A DNA stretch of 64,000 bases from Psychrobacter sp. I-STPA10 (GTDB taxonomy: Bacteria; Pseudomonadota; Gammaproteobacteria; Pseudomonadales; Moraxellaceae). The DNA lies in assembly GCF_021012795.1 (NCBI RefSeq), contig NZ_VFYU01000025.1, positions 124,001 through 188,000 of the forward strand, in the 5' to 3' direction. Of the stretch, positions 41,042-50,705 are shown in pieces. Each line of letters opens with the position of its first letter. Positions within the stretch are counted from its first letter, which is position 1. The notes under the pieces were generated by a model, which was not told the origin of the DNA, made no database searches, and worked only from the letters and a program-made list of their open reading frames with translations. The position numbers and the translations under genes are program-made.

Positions 41042-41102
41042 CCCATCCAGCAATAGCAATAACTGCTCTTATAAAAAGAACGCTTATTTTTTATCTCATG
41101 AC

Positions 41103-41138
41103 CTTTTATTTAACTGTGCGTAAAACGCACCCTACAAT
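41103..41138 (+). repeat. Dispersed short repeat, copy A
   Basis: The 36-bp sequence cttttatttaactgtgcg...accctacaat recurs with few differences at 49093-49128. It contains the tgcgtaaaacgca palindrome. It is non-coding. Confidence 0.6.
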
Positions 41139-41168
41139 TATTCCGATATCAGTACTTACCTGTAACAC

Positions 41169-41194
41169 AAAGCCCTGAAAAATCAGGGCTTTTT
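41169..41194 (+). terminator. Intrinsic terminator after the small acidic protein gene
   Basis: The stem AAAGCCCTGA / TCAGGGCTTT with an AAAA loop is followed by T-residues. It faces the convergent membrane-protein gene and may serve both strands. Confidence 0.88.
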
Positions 41195-41226
41195 ATTAAA
41201 TGTTACAAAACACGTAGAAAATAATA

Positions 41227-42069
41227 TTAAGAAATCTCAACCATGGGTTGATCTGTCCACACATCTCGGTAACTGGTGTAATAGCCAATAATCATCCAAG
41301 GTGTGATGATTAATAACCCTAGTCCCAATGTAAATAGCACCAATAAGGGCAAGGCGACCATTAATATCAAACCATAAACTGTAAATGGCAGCATATTAAC
41401 CCAACAGCCTTGAAAGCTTTTTTTCATAGCCGTCATGGCATCCATGTTATGTAAAACAATCAGTGCGGGTGCAAACCATATTGCCATCATGATCGGTATC
41501 ATCAACAATAACATAAATAACACTATGATCATAACAAACAAAAACAGATTCAGATCGTCCATATTTAGCATCATGCTATCGAGGCCACCACTAAACATAG
41601 CCAATGAAAAACCACCAAATAATAGGACAACAATAAGCGCAATCACAATGCTCGCAAGTGAAGCGGCAAAATATAATAAGCACAATATTAATAGTTGCTC
41701 TATATGGGTTTTAAAGCCCGCAAATAAATGATCAAACCGCAGCTCTTCTCCTTGTGCTTGGGCCGCACACCCTTGCATCATACCACCGATAAAAATCAAT
41801 ATAAAATAGCCAGCCATACCACCAATAAAAGGAATGAAATTAGCAAAAATCAAGATAAGCAACAGCGCAAAACCCATGCCTACCCATAATAAAAACTCTT
41901 GTTTAAGTAGTGCAAATGCATTGACTAACCAAGTCCAACCCAATCCTGCCGAGCAGCATCGAGGCTGGTCTAATAGCTGTGGTAACGGATTGCCAAATTG
42001 ATCTGTAGCAACCAAGGATGGCGGCTTTTGTAATGAAGACGAGGGTGGTGGAGCATACGGCGAAGTCAT
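41227..42069 (-). CDS. BPSS1780-family membrane protein
   Basis: The 280-aa protein has a Pro-rich cytoplasmic N-terminus (about 1-45) and six hydrophobic segments. The family-like features are GLGWTWLVNAFALLKQEFLLW before the first helix pair, GGMMQGCAAQAQGEELRFDHLFAGF in the first loop, the long variable loop with Met/Leu/Asp, and MKKSFQGCWVNMLPF before the last two helices, ending with YTSYRDVW. Inner-membrane location is certain from composition; the biochemical role of the family is not established. AAGGAT precedes the ATG. Confidence 0.8.
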   Translation of the reverse strand: MTSPYAPPPSSSLQKPPSLVATDQFGNPLPQLLDQPRCCSAGLGWTWLVNAFALLKQEFLLWVGMGFALLLILIFANFIPFIGGMAGYFILIFIGGMMQGCAAQAQGEELRFDHLFAGFKTHIEQLLILCLLYFAASLASIVIALIVVLLFGGFSLAMFSGGLDSMMLNMDDLNLFLFVMIIVLFMLLLMIPIMMAIWFAPALIVLHNMDAMTAMKKSFQGCWVNMLPFTVYGLILMVALPLLVLFTLGLGLLIITPWMIIGYYTSYRDVWTDQPMVEIS

Positions 42070-42086
42070 AAAGTATCCTTATTATT

Positions 42087-42228
42087 ACCTCACTCTCAAC
42101 TTCAACCCTCTCCTAACCTCCTTCTTAAAAAAGAGGGAGAAACTGGCTTTTAAGTCCTCCCCTTACTTCAAGGGGAGGGTTTGGGAGGGGTCATATATCA
42201 AATTAGTAAAATAAGTTGAGAGTGAGGT
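42087..42228. repeat. MITE-like element, family 2, copy 1
   Basis: This 142-bp element is bounded by perfect 16-bp inverted repeats, ACCTCACTCTCAACTT (42087-42102) and its complement (42213-42228), with ATTATTA-like sequence outside both ends. The interior has pyrimidine-rich and purine-rich stems (CCCTCTCCTAACC; CTCCCCTT/AAGGGGAG). A second, degraded copy lies at 61486-61590. It encodes nothing and could fold as one long hairpin. It sits between hemH and the membrane-protein gene, right behind the latter's start. Confidence 0.8.
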
Positions 42229-42312
42229 TATTATTATTAAAAATTATTACTATATTTTTAACGTCCATTGTGTGGGTATTTATCCTTATATAAACGGTAT
42301 TTAAGATATCGT

Positions 42313-43338
42313 TTATGTGTGCGCCATTACCTGTGACCATCCTTGCACCAGTGGTGTCACCAATGCAGCCATTAATTCAATATGCGCCGCATCGGTATTA
42401 AGCGCAGGAATATAATGATACTCTTGCCCGCCTGCCTCTAAAAAATACTTTCGATTTTCTATTGCCAGCTCCTCAAGTGTTTCCAGACAATCTGCAGAAA
42501 ATGCAGGACTGACCACGTGTACTGAGCACACACCTGATGCCCCCCATGCTTTTAAAGTGACATCGGTATAAGGTTTTACCCATTCTTGCTTACCAAAACG
42601 AGACTGGAAACTGATGATCCATTCATCATCACTTAGCTCCAAACTTTGTGCCACTTGCATGGCAGTATGTTTACAACGCTCAGGATAGGGATCGCCTTTA
42701 TCAGCATACGGCTGTGGAATACCATGAAAGCTAAACATCAATTTATCTGGCTTACCATGCTCTGCTTGATAACGACGTATCGAATCTGCCAACGCTGCAA
42801 TATATAACGGATGGGAAAAATAATCTTTAACAATGCTTATACTCGGCAAGTTACGCTGCTGCAATGCCCATTTACTCACCGCATCATATACCGCTCCTGT
42901 CGAGGTGGCAGAATACTGTGGAAATAAGGGCAAAATTACAAAATGCTCTACGCCCTCATTTTGTAATTGGCTCATCACTTCAGGCAAAGCAGGATTACCA
43001 TAGCTCATCGCCGCATGTACACTCACCCCGACAGGTAAGGTTGTATTATCTAATTTATCCAATTTCGTTTGTAATAAGTCAACTTGGCTATTTAATATCT
43101 TACGAATTGGTGAATCCCCTTCCCAGATACTTGCATAGGCATGGGCGACCCGTTTCGGGCGGGTGGTCAAAACAAATAGATTTAGGATAATTGCCCATAA
43201 AAATTGCGGTATTTCAATCACACGTGGGTCGGACAAAAACTGACGCAAATAGCGACGTACTGCTGGTGTGGTTGGTGCATCGGGTGTACCAAGATTGACC
43301 AATAATACGGCAATGCGTGGCGATTGAGCAGATTTCAT
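42313..43338 (-). CDS. hemH: Ferrochelatase
   Basis: HemH inserts iron into protoporphyrin IX, the final step of protohaem synthesis. The 341-aa product has the family length. It begins with [33 protein letters not shown], the classic start, and contains [14 protein letters not shown], the catalytic His in [29 protein letters not shown] and [13 protein letters not shown]. It is a single gene divergent from metX with a 250-nt gap. Confidence 0.98.
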   Translation of the reverse strand: MKSAQSPRIAVLLVNLGTPDAPTTPAVRRYLRQFLSDPRVIEIPQFLWAIILNLFVLTTRPKRVAHAYASIWEGDSPIRKILNSQVDLLQTKLDKLDNTTLPVGVSVHAAMSYGNPALPEVMSQLQNEGVEHFVILPLFPQYSATSTGAVYDAVSKWALQQRNLPSISIVKDYFSHPLYIAALADSIRRYQAEHGKPDKLMFSFHGIPQPYADKGDPYPERCKHTAMQVAQSLELSDDEWIISFQSRFGKQEWVKPYTDVTLKAWGASGVCSVHVVSPAFSADCLETLEELAIENRKYFLEAGGQEYHYIPALNTDAAHIELMAALVTPLVQGWSQVMAHT

Positions 43339-43588
43339 ATAGACCCCATATTGTTAACATTTATTTTCTATTATGCAGCCATCATTTAACTTTTTATGTC
43401 ATCACCTTCATCAAGATTAATTTCATTTATCAAGACAAGGTTTAAATAGATAGATTGGGCATTAGTTTAACATTTTTATGCAATCATCAAGAGGAACTGA
43501 CGTAATCAAGTTGTACTTCTGCGTCTATCAACCTACAATACTACCCTAACAATAACCTAACTCAACTATGAGATTGTATGAGGTGGTT

Positions 43589-44929
43589 TTGAGTACGTAT
43601 TCCAAACTTTCTGACACTGACGCTAATACTGATACAACCCGTGATGCTAATAGTGATAACAATAGTCACGCTAGTACAGAAACTTCTGTCGGTATTGTCA
43701 CCCCAAAGTGTTTGCACTTTGACACTCCGCTGACACTAGAATGTAACCGCATCCTACCAGCATTTGATTTGATGGTAGAGACTTATGGCACATTAAATAG
43801 CGATAAATCCAATGCCATACTCATCTGCCACGCACTCTCTGGTAGCCATCACGCTGCTGGCTACCACAGTGCTGATGATAAAAAACCTGGTTGGTGGGAC
43901 AATATGATTGGCCCTAACAAAGCCATCGATACCAATCACTTTTTTGTGGTGTGTCTTAATAACATTGGCAGTTGTCACGGCTCAACAGGCCCTACTTCTC
44001 CCAATCCTGATAGCGCAACTGGCGCACCGTATGGTCCAGATTTTCCGCTGATTACCATCAAAGATTGGGTAAGCACACAAGCACTGTTATCCGACCGCTT
44101 AGGCATCAATGTATGGCATGCGGTGGTCGGTGGCTCAATGGGTGGTATGCAAGCCTTACAATGGGCAGTGGATTACCCTGATAGACTTAAACGCTGCGTC
44201 ATTATCGCCAGTACACCCAAACTCTCAGCACAAAATATTGCTTTTAATGAGGTGGCACGTCAATCGATATTATCTGACCCCAACTTCAAAAAAGGACGCT
44301 ATCTTGAAGCCAACACCTATCCCAAGCGAGGGCTAGTCTTAGCCCGTATGGTTGGGCATATTACTTATCTCACCGATGAGGCGATGAAATCTAAGTTTGG
44401 TCGTGACCTCAAATCTGGCAAATTTATGTATGGCTATGATGTTGAGTTTCAGGTAGAAAGCTATCTGCGTTATCAAGGTGAGCGTTTTAGTGAAAACTTT
44501 GATGCCAACACTTACTTACTAATGACCAAAGCACTCGATTATTTTGATCCGACTCGAGGTTATGTAGAAGCCGATAGTATGTCGGATATTGATGCGCTGA
44601 AACAGACACTGGCACATACCCAATGTCAGTTTTTGCTGGTGTCATTTACTACTGATTGGCGTTTTGCTCCTGAATGCTCACAAGAGATTGTCGATGCCCT
44701 CATCGCAAACAACAAACCTGTCAGCTATGTGAATGTTGATGCCCCACATGGTCATGATTCATTTTTGTTTGATATTCCACGCTATATGGCAGCGGTACAT
44801 GGTTTTTTGACAGCTCCTTTTTTGACGACACAAACGAATCAATCCCATAACACCAACCATGCCACCACAGCAGACGCTAAAAAGTGTCACGATACTGCAC
44901 TGGCAGCTGATTCAGGAGATGCTCTATGA
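43589..44929 (+). CDS. metX: Homoserine O-acyltransferase
   Basis: MetX acylates homoserine for methionine synthesis; Acinetobacter/Pseudomonas-type MetX proteins paired with MetW are often succinyltransferases, so acetyl- or succinyl-CoA use is left open. The alpha/beta-hydrolase fold shows the nucleophile elbow [12 protein letters not shown], the oxyanion region [10 protein letters not shown], and the catalytic Asp ([11 protein letters not shown]) and His ([10 protein letters not shown]). I place the start at TTG 43589, because GAGGTG lies 6 nt upstream; an ATG at 43568 would add seven residues but lacks a ribosome-binding site. The stop overlaps the metW start by 4 bp. Confidence 0.95.
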   Translation: MSTYSKLSDTDANTDTTRDANSDNNSHASTETSVGIVTPKCLHFDTPLTLECNRILPAFDLMVETYGTLNSDKSNAILICHALSGSHHAAGYHSADDKKPGWWDNMIGPNKAIDTNHFFVVCLNNIGSCHGSTGPTSPNPDSATGAPYGPDFPLITIKDWVSTQALLSDRLGINVWHAVVGGSMGGMQALQWAVDYPDRLKRCVIIASTPKLSAQNIAFNEVARQSILSDPNFKKGRYLEANTYPKRGLVLARMVGHITYLTDEAMKSKFGRDLKSGKFMYGYDVEFQVESYLRYQGERFSENFDANTYLLMTKALDYFDPTRGYVEADSMSDIDALKQTLAHTQCQFLLVSFTTDWRFAPECSQEIVDALIANNKPVSYVNVDAPHGHDSFLFDIPRYMAAVHGFLTAPFLTTQTNQSHNTNHATTADAKKCHDTALAADSGDAL

Positions 44930-45534
44930 GAATGGATCACATACTTGCAGAACGCTGGATTAAACAAGGCTCACGTATCTTAGACTTAGGCTGTGGGGAT
45001 GGCGCATTATTGGCACACCTACAAAAGACGCTTGGAGTCACAGGCTATGGACTGGAGCTGGATACAGATAAAATTAATCAAGGTATCAGCAAAGGCTTAA
45101 ATATCATCGAGCAAGACCTCAATGATGGGCTGGCGAGATTTGCCGACAATAGCTTTGATACTGTAGTGATGGCACGGGCGCTACAAGCAGTAAAATCCCC
45201 TGATACCCTACTGCTAGATATGCTACGAGTGGGACGAGAAGCCGTCATTACCTTTCCTAACTTTGCGCATTGGCAAAACCGTATCCATTTAGGCATCAAA
45301 GGACTGATGCCTGTCTCTGAAGCATTGCCTTATGAGTGGTATGACACACCAAACATTCATCTATGCACCTTTAAAGATTTTGAAAAACTGTGCACAAACA
45401 ATGATATCCGTATTCTAAATCGCTTTGCCGTCAGTGATAGCTTGCAAACGTATCACCCGTTAAAGTCTTCATTAATAAGACGTATGCCAAACTTGCTGGC
45501 AGATGTGGCGATTTATCGAGTAACGAAAGTTTAA
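44926..45534 (+). CDS. metW: Methionine biosynthesis protein MetW
   Basis: This SAM-dependent methyltransferase-like protein is usually encoded with metX and needed for full MetX activity. The 202-aa product shows the SAM motif [16 protein letters not shown] (about 18-32), GLELD (motif II) and the MetW-typical [21 protein letters not shown] and [19 protein letters not shown] blocks. The ATG overlaps the metX stop as ATGA, indicating translational coupling. Ends without a clear terminator. Confidence 0.95.
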   Translation: MRMDHILAERWIKQGSRILDLGCGDGALLAHLQKTLGVTGYGLELDTDKINQGISKGLNIIEQDLNDGLARFADNSFDTVVMARALQAVKSPDTLLLDMLRVGREAVITFPNFAHWQNRIHLGIKGLMPVSEALPYEWYDTPNIHLCTFKDFEKLCTNNDIRILNRFAVSDSLQTYHPLKSSLIRRMPNLLADVAIYRVTKV

Positions 45535-45993
45535 GACGCTGTATTTATCATATCTACTATTCAGATACGTATATTGTTACCAATTTATTACTTTAATATC
45601 ACCATAGTCTTGCTGTCATATTCACTTACAAACTATCTAGCAAAGTCACCCATAAACATGGGTTAGCTTGGGTAATTAATATTTGAGTTTCGTAAATAGT
45701 GATGTTAAGCTAATTCAATTACTGTTTATTTTTACCTGTTATATTTATGGCTTAGATAACACTTTGCTGTCACACTATCAAATAAATAAAAGTGCGACCA
45801 AAACTCACGCAACTTGTTAACATAATATCATGTTAATTGTTGTGTTTTTTAATGAGCCTACTCAATAGTGATAGTGGCAATATGACAGCTAATTGAGCCA
45901 GTTTTTACTTTTATATTTATTAAATAGACTTAACTAATACTTCAACTACCTACTCTATCCATCTGAAACAAATTCTAAACTGGAGCTGTTGCT
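45535..45993. other. Gene-free stretch between metW and the SEL1 gene
   Basis: This 459-nt AT-rich interval has no supported gene. A small stem (TTAACAT / ATGTTAA near 45817-45836, followed by a T-rich tract) could be a weak terminator. The promoter of the gene at 45994 should lie here. Confidence 0.35.
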
Positions 45994-46608
45994 ATGAAAT
46001 TGTTAAAAGCCGCCTTATTTACCACCATGTTATCCTGTGGTGCGATTAGTGCTGCTAACGCTGAACTTATCTCAAATGTACCACTTGACACCTCACGCTT
46101 TGAGTTAATGAACATTAGTTCCCTAACAAACATGGCACTGCAAACATCTACTAATGCAACTCAGCAAAGAGCCTATAACGAAGCCAAATTTTACCTAGGA
46201 CGACGTTACCATAAAGGCAATGGTGTCGCTCAAAATACCCAAAAAGCCATCGAATGGTACACACTAGCAGCCAATGAAGACATCACACCTGCGCAACTTA
46301 ACTTAGGTCTTATGTATGCTAAGGGAGATGGCGTTGCTGTTAATGAACAAAAAGCCCGCTATTGGCTAGAGAGAGCAGCAAAACGTAGTGATAATCGTGC
46401 CAGCTATGCACTTGCCTTAATTGATGAGAAACAACAAAAACTTGTCGATGCCTATAAATGGTATGACTTGGCAACACGTGATGGTATGCTTAATGAACAA
46501 ATACGTAACAAAGCACGTGGTAGAATTGGTCGATTGGCACTGAACTTATCTAGTTCAGATATGGAAAGAGCCCGTACTCAAGCTGAAAGTTGGTTTCAAA
46601 CACAGTAA
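45994..46608 (+). CDS. Exported SEL1-repeat (TPR-like) protein
   Basis: The 204-aa protein has a Sec signal peptide (MKLLKAALFTTMLSCGAISAANA) and at least three SEL1-type repeats: YNEAKFYLGRRYHKGNGVAQNTQKAIEWYTLAA, PAQLNLGLMYAKGDGVAVNEQKARYWLERAA, and a degenerate RASYALALIDEKQQKLVDAYKWYDLAT. Such repeats bind proteins and are common in periplasmic stress or assembly factors. GGAGCTG precedes the ATG. Single gene with its own terminator. Specific partner unknown. Confidence 0.85.
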   Translation: MKLLKAALFTTMLSCGAISAANAELISNVPLDTSRFELMNISSLTNMALQTSTNATQQRAYNEAKFYLGRRYHKGNGVAQNTQKAIEWYTLAANEDITPAQLNLGLMYAKGDGVAVNEQKARYWLERAAKRSDNRASYALALIDEKQQKLVDAYKWYDLATRDGMLNEQIRNKARGRIGRLALNLSSSDMERARTQAESWFQTQ

Positions 46609-46942
46609 CACTCCATTACCATACTTTTAATATCAATTTAAGAAAACAAAACCCAGTATCATGCTGGGTTTTTTTATATATTTCACATTACGGCTTTAAC
46701 TTAGTTGGTTTGGACAGGTACTTTATCTATATCTTTACCTATAAAACCTAAAAGCGAATACTAATATCCTCTCTCCCCTTATAAAATCTACTCAAATCTT
46801 ATAAAATAGTCAGGTTATGGTTAAATATAGTCAAGCTAATATCTTCAGAGACTACATAGCAGAGATTCCATCAGCCATAACATTGTTTTTTATTTATCAT
46901 AAACGCACTAGGTTTACGTCCTAGCCAGCAGGAGATAGCAAT
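46609..46942. other. Gene-free stretch before trhO
   Basis: Apart from the terminator at 46648-46676, no gene or clear promoter is seen in this 334-nt interval. Confidence 0.35.
46648..46676 (+). terminator. Intrinsic terminator after the SEL1-repeat gene
   Basis: The stem AACCCAG / CTGGGTT with a 7-nt loop is followed by TTTTTTT, about 40 nt after the stop. Confidence 0.87.
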
Positions 46943-48013
46943 ATGAGTAACACAACGAGCAATACAACAGATAATACAAGCAACACCAACCCGAACAAAA
47001 ACCCTGTCGCATACGATAGTGAAGTCAATAACATTGTCGTTGCTGCCCTTTACAAATTCATCCGTTTTGATGACTTTGAGCAGTATCGTGAGCCCATCTT
47101 AAACATCATGCTAGATAATGATGTCAAAGGCACGTTATTACTGGCATCTGAAGGTATTAATGGCACAATTGCAGGCAGCCGTGAAGGTATTGATGCGGTA
47201 CTAAAATATCTGCGTACCTTGCCTGCAATTGGCGAGTTTGAATACAAAGAATCTTATACCGATGTTGCGCCATTTTATCGCACCAAAGTAAAGCTCAAAA
47301 AAGAGATAGTCACCATGGGCGTCGAAGGCATCGACCCATTAGAATCTGTCGGACGCTATGTAAAACCTAGCGAATGGAATGATTTAATTAGCGACCCAGA
47401 TGTATTACTTATCGACACTCGTAACGACTATGAAGTACAAATTGGCACATTTAAAAATGCGGTCAACCCCAAAACACAAACCTTCCGTGAATTTCCTGAG
47501 TATGTGCAGCAAGAGCTTGACCCAAATAAACATAAAAAAGTAGCGATGTTTTGTACAGGTGGTATTCGCTGTGAGAAATCCACCGCTTATTTGCGTGAGC
47601 AAGGCTTTGATGAGGTGTATCATCTTGAAGGCGGTATTCTCAAATACTTAGAGGAAATCCCAGCCGAAGAGTCTTTGTGGCAAGGGGAATGTTTTGTGTT
47701 TGATAATCGCGTGGCGGTCAATCACAACCTTGAAAAAGGTGAATATGACCAATGCTATGCCTGCCGTATGCCCATCACCGATGAGGACAAGCAAAGCCCT
47801 GCGTATGTCAAAGGAGAGTCTTGCCCACATTGCATCGACAAAGCCACCGAAGAGCAAAAAGAACGCTTCCGTGAGCGTGAACGCCAAGTACAACTGGCAA
47901 AAGCCCGTGGTGAAGCACATATTGGCGGTGAGGTGAATGAAATTATTGAAGCCCGCCGTCAAGAAAAACTGCAAAAGAAACTAGAGGCAAGTTTGGAAAA
48001 TGCGGGTGAGTAG
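46943..48013 (+). CDS. trhO: tRNA uridine(34) hydroxylase (rhodanese family, YceA/TrhO)
   Basis: TrhO hydroxylates uridine 34 of several tRNAs, the first step to 5-carboxymethoxy- or methoxyuridine. The 356-aa protein has the N-terminal acylphosphatase-like domain ([43 protein letters not shown]), the rhodanese domain with active-site Cys in [16 protein letters not shown], and a C-terminal zinc-finger-like region with CYACRMPI and CPHC. GGAG precedes the ATG. It is monocistronic. Confidence 0.95.
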   Translation: MSNTTSNTTDNTSNTNPNKNPVAYDSEVNNIVVAALYKFIRFDDFEQYREPILNIMLDNDVKGTLLLASEGINGTIAGSREGIDAVLKYLRTLPAIGEFEYKESYTDVAPFYRTKVKLKKEIVTMGVEGIDPLESVGRYVKPSEWNDLISDPDVLLIDTRNDYEVQIGTFKNAVNPKTQTFREFPEYVQQELDPNKHKKVAMFCTGGIRCEKSTAYLREQGFDEVYHLEGGILKYLEEIPAEESLWQGECFVFDNRVAVNHNLEKGEYDQCYACRMPITDEDKQSPAYVKGESCPHCIDKATEEQKERFRERERQVQLAKARGEAHIGGEVNEIIEARRQEKLQKKLEASLENAGE

Positions 48014-48135
48014 TTAAATAGATAGTTTTTGTACTGAAAAAATAGTTTTGTAGGGTGGGTTATGCTATTACTAATCTGCCCTATATTATTTATTATTCCT
48101 TGCTAAAATTAGCAACGCACTAAAAAGGGTGAAAA

Positions 48136-48960
48136 CTAGATAATTCCTAATTGCTTTAAGCTCTCATAAGCGATTTCTTTTCTTTTAGAAAATGCAATAT
48201 CTTGTGTCATATCCATATTTAAAGAAAATGAAATAACTTGATTGTTAGGTTTAACCACCCAACCTGTAAACCAACCAATCTTTGGCTCTGTATTGATGGC
48301 TAAACCAGTTTTTCCATAAATTCTGCTACCGTTGATGACATCATCAAATAACATCTCATTGACCTGCTTTTGAGTCTGGTAAGAAACAGGCAATTCTTTA
48401 TTCGCCAATCTAAATGCAAATTCAGCCTCTTGCTTAGGCGTAATTTCTAAAGGTCCTACCAACCAAAAATCATCGACCTTATTACCAATATTAGAATTAC
48501 CAAACCCGATACGCTCTACTTCCAAACGCATTTTCTCTAAGCCTATTCTTCGAGCAAGCTGTTGATAAACTGGTACTGCTGATACCTTGATTGCCTCTGT
48601 TAAGGTTAAGTCTTTTTCCCAAGCCTTTAAAGGTCTTTTCTCCCCATTCCATTTAAACACTTCATTTGGATTGGTCAGTCCACTTTCTATGCCAATAACG
48701 GCATTGAGCATTTTAAAGGTCGAAGCTGGTACATAGTAAGTATTGGCTCTAGCAACATTATTGCCATAAGAGGCGTAATGATTACCATCATAAATGGTAA
48801 TTACCCCATTGGTTTTGGCTTCAGTAAATAAGTTACTGATAATTGAGTTATTTATCTGCTGTTGAGACGTAGTGATTTCTTTTTGTTGAATAATTAAAGT
48901 TTGACACGCAGTCAGGTTAAAAATGGCAAATAAGATGAGTAAAGATTTTAATGCGTTCAT
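48136..48960 (-). CDS. OXA class D beta-lactamase
   Basis: This 274-aa lipoprotein-type serine beta-lactamase has lipobox LTAC (Cys19). The class D motifs are all present: STFK with catalytic Ser80 and the Lys that is carboxylated (80-83), SAV (127-129), FGN (153-155) and KTG (217-219), plus FWLVGPLEITP. The sequence strongly recalls the OXA-23 group of Acinetobacter, including ANTxYVPASTFKMLNA, ARRIGL and ERIGFGN. At the two positions thought to form the hydrophobic bridge of OXA-23, Phe and Met, I infer Leu (RPLKAWEKD) and Ile (KTGLAIN), and the Trp after KTG is Leu, so the spectrum may differ. The start lacks a strong ribosome-binding site. The gene may be intrinsic to the species rather than newly acquired; no IS lies next to it. 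Confidence 0.93.
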   Translation of the reverse strand: MNALKSLLILFAIFNLTACQTLIIQQKEITTSQQQINNSIISNLFTEAKTNGVITIYDGNHYASYGNNVARANTYYVPASTFKMLNAVIGIESGLTNPNEVFKWNGEKRPLKAWEKDLTLTEAIKVSAVPVYQQLARRIGLEKMRLEVERIGFGNSNIGNKVDDFWLVGPLEITPKQEAEFAFRLANKELPVSYQTQKQVNEMLFDDVINGSRIYGKTGLAINTEPKIGWFTGWVVKPNNQVISFSLNMDMTQDIAFSKRKEIAYESLKQLGII

Positions 48961-49073
48961 GGTGCGTCACTTAAGTTGGTTTCTTATATAGTATAACTTA
49001 CATAGATAAGTGATGAATACAAATTGAGGAATAAAATCTTATAGGCTAGGTTTACATATATGCAGTGATTTTT

Positions 49074-49128
49074 TAGGGTGCATTCCATGCATCTTTTATC
49101 TAACTATGCGTCAAACGCACCCTACAAT
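49074..49128. repeat. Dispersed short palindromic repeat, copy B
   Basis: The arms TAGGGTGC (49074-49081) and GCACCCTA (49117-49124) form a hairpin-capable element. Its right half, 49093-49128, matches 41103-41138 almost exactly. Elements with this GTAGGGTGCGTT-type sequence are widespread intergenic repeats in proteobacteria; they encode nothing. Confidence 0.65.
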
Positions 49129-49202
49129 GCTACAATGCTGAGAGTAAATCTACGTATTTGGTATTTGTTTCCGCTTTTCACTACCACAAAAAATATCACA
49201 TA

Positions 49203-49241
49203 AAAAAAGAGACAAGCCCTAAAACTTATCTCTTTTTATTT
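49203..49241 (-). terminator. Intrinsic terminator after serA
   Basis: The stem AAAAAGAGAcAAG / CTTaTCTCTTTTT (one mismatch) with an 8-nt loop is flanked by A- and T-runs, just past the serA stop. Confidence 0.8.
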
Positions 49242-49265
49242 AGACTATTATTCTCTCAACAATAC

Positions 49266-50492
49266 TTAAAACAACACTCGAACGCGAATGGTTTCTTTAA
49301 TATTTTTAAGCTTATCAAGTGCTGCCTCTGAGTCATCATTATCCACATCCATCACCAGATAACCCACATCACCTTCGGTCATTAAGCTTTGGGCTAAAAT
49401 ATTAATGCCTGCTTCGGCAAATGAGCTGTTAATTTGTGACAACACACCCGGTACGTTTTTATGAATGTGCAATAAGCGGTGTGAGCCTTCTTTCGATGGC
49501 ACACTCACTTCAGGGAAGTTCACTGCTGTGACCGTATCACCTGCATCTGAGTATTTAACAAATTTTTCAGCAACTTCCAAGCCAATATTAGCTTGCGCTT
49601 CTTGGGTTGAGCCACCGATATGTGGAGTTAAAATGACATTGTCAAATTTGCGCAAGGGTGATTCAAATTCTTGGTCAGCAGATTTTGGCTCTTTAGGGAA
49701 CACATCCACCGCAGCCCCAAGCAATTTACCAGACTCAAGTACCGCTGCCAAATCATCAATATCGACACAAGTACCACGAGCAGCATTGATAAAGTAGCTG
49801 CCTTCTTTCATGTGTGCAAACTGTTCTGCTTTCATCATATAACGGGTGCTTGGCAAATCTGGTACATGCAACGTCACCACATCCGCCGTCTGCAATAGCT
49901 CTTCTAAGCTACCAACTTGGTGTGCATTACCCAGTGGTAATTTAGTGACGACGTCATGATAAATCACCTTCATACCCAAGCTTTCTGCCAATACAGACAA
50001 TTGTGAGCCAATTGAGCCATAGCCAACGATACCCATGATTTTGCCACGCACTTCATGCGAGTTTTTGGCAGACTTGCCCCAACCGCCACGATGCACCACC
50101 GCATTTTTTTCTGGGATACCACGATATAGCATGATGGTTTCTGCCAATACCAGTTCTGCTACAGAACGAGTATTAGAATAAGGGGCGTTAAACACAGGAA
50201 TACCCAATTCACGCGCCGCATCTAAATCCACTTGGTTAGTACCAATACAAAAACAGCCAATCGCCACCAGTTTATTGGCGTGCTCTAACACTTCACGCGT
50301 TAGCTGAGTACGTGAGCGAATACCAATAAAATGTGCGTCTTTGATTTTTTCGACCAATTCATCGTAATCAAGCGCATGAGTGAGGTATTCAATATTGGTA
50401 TAACCAGCATTATTTAATACTTTTAACGCATTGTCATGCACGCCTTCTAATAATAAAAAGCGAATTTTGTCTTTCTGTAATGATAAAGTCAT
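49266..50492 (-). CDS. serA: D-3-phosphoglycerate dehydrogenase
   Basis: SerA oxidises 3-phosphoglycerate to 3-phosphohydroxypyruvate, the first step of serine synthesis. The 408-aa protein matches the E. coli-type length. It shows GIRSRTQLTREVLEHA, the NAD-binding GIVGYGSIGSQLSVLAES, the catalytic ARGT, LAAVLESGKLLGAAVDVFPKEP and LTPHIGGSTQEAQ blocks, and a C-terminal ACT domain (about 335-408, HKNVPGVLSQINSSFAEAGINI) that normally binds serine as feedback inhibitor. It is divergent from the flavoprotein gene at 50706, and the two probably cooperate. Confidence 0.98.
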   Translation of the reverse strand: MTLSLQKDKIRFLLLEGVHDNALKVLNNAGYTNIEYLTHALDYDELVEKIKDAHFIGIRSRTQLTREVLEHANKLVAIGCFCIGTNQVDLDAARELGIPVFNAPYSNTRSVAELVLAETIMLYRGIPEKNAVVHRGGWGKSAKNSHEVRGKIMGIVGYGSIGSQLSVLAESLGMKVIYHDVVTKLPLGNAHQVGSLEELLQTADVVTLHVPDLPSTRYMMKAEQFAHMKEGSYFINAARGTCVDIDDLAAVLESGKLLGAAVDVFPKEPKSADQEFESPLRKFDNVILTPHIGGSTQEAQANIGLEVAEKFVKYSDAGDTVTAVNFPEVSVPSKEGSHRLLHIHKNVPGVLSQINSSFAEAGINILAQSLMTEGDVGYLVMDVDNDDSEAALDKLKNIKETIRVRVLF

Positions 50493-50705
50493 AATGTAAC
50501 CCTTTGTATTTTATCTCAATTTGCTTTAACAAAATTTCAATCTAAATGTGGTGCTTATCTTATAACAAATCTCACCTAAATGTCAGGTTAAAAGCTGAAT
50601 AAATCCTTAGTAATATTGACTATTACTCATGCCCATCTGTACACAACGAAACTGCCAGACTGTGTTAAAATTATTGTATCCATTAGAATCACATCTGAGA
50701 TAACC

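Larger units (their letters stand above)
48961..49265. other. Intergenic region between OXA gene and serA, with repeat
   Basis: This 305-nt interval has no gene. It holds the palindromic dispersed repeat (49074-49128) and the serA terminator (49203-49241). No IS or recognisable strong promoter for the beta-lactamase gene was seen immediately upstream of 48960. Confidence 0.5.

Noticed and set aside
42287..42316. Stem around the hemH stop (ATAAACG/CGTTTAT)
   Set aside because: No T-tract on the minus strand and the stem is mismatched, so a terminator is not supported.
48090..48120. Terminator for the OXA gene (TTGCTAA/TTAGCAA stem)
   Set aside because: Stem is weak and there is no T-run; not called.
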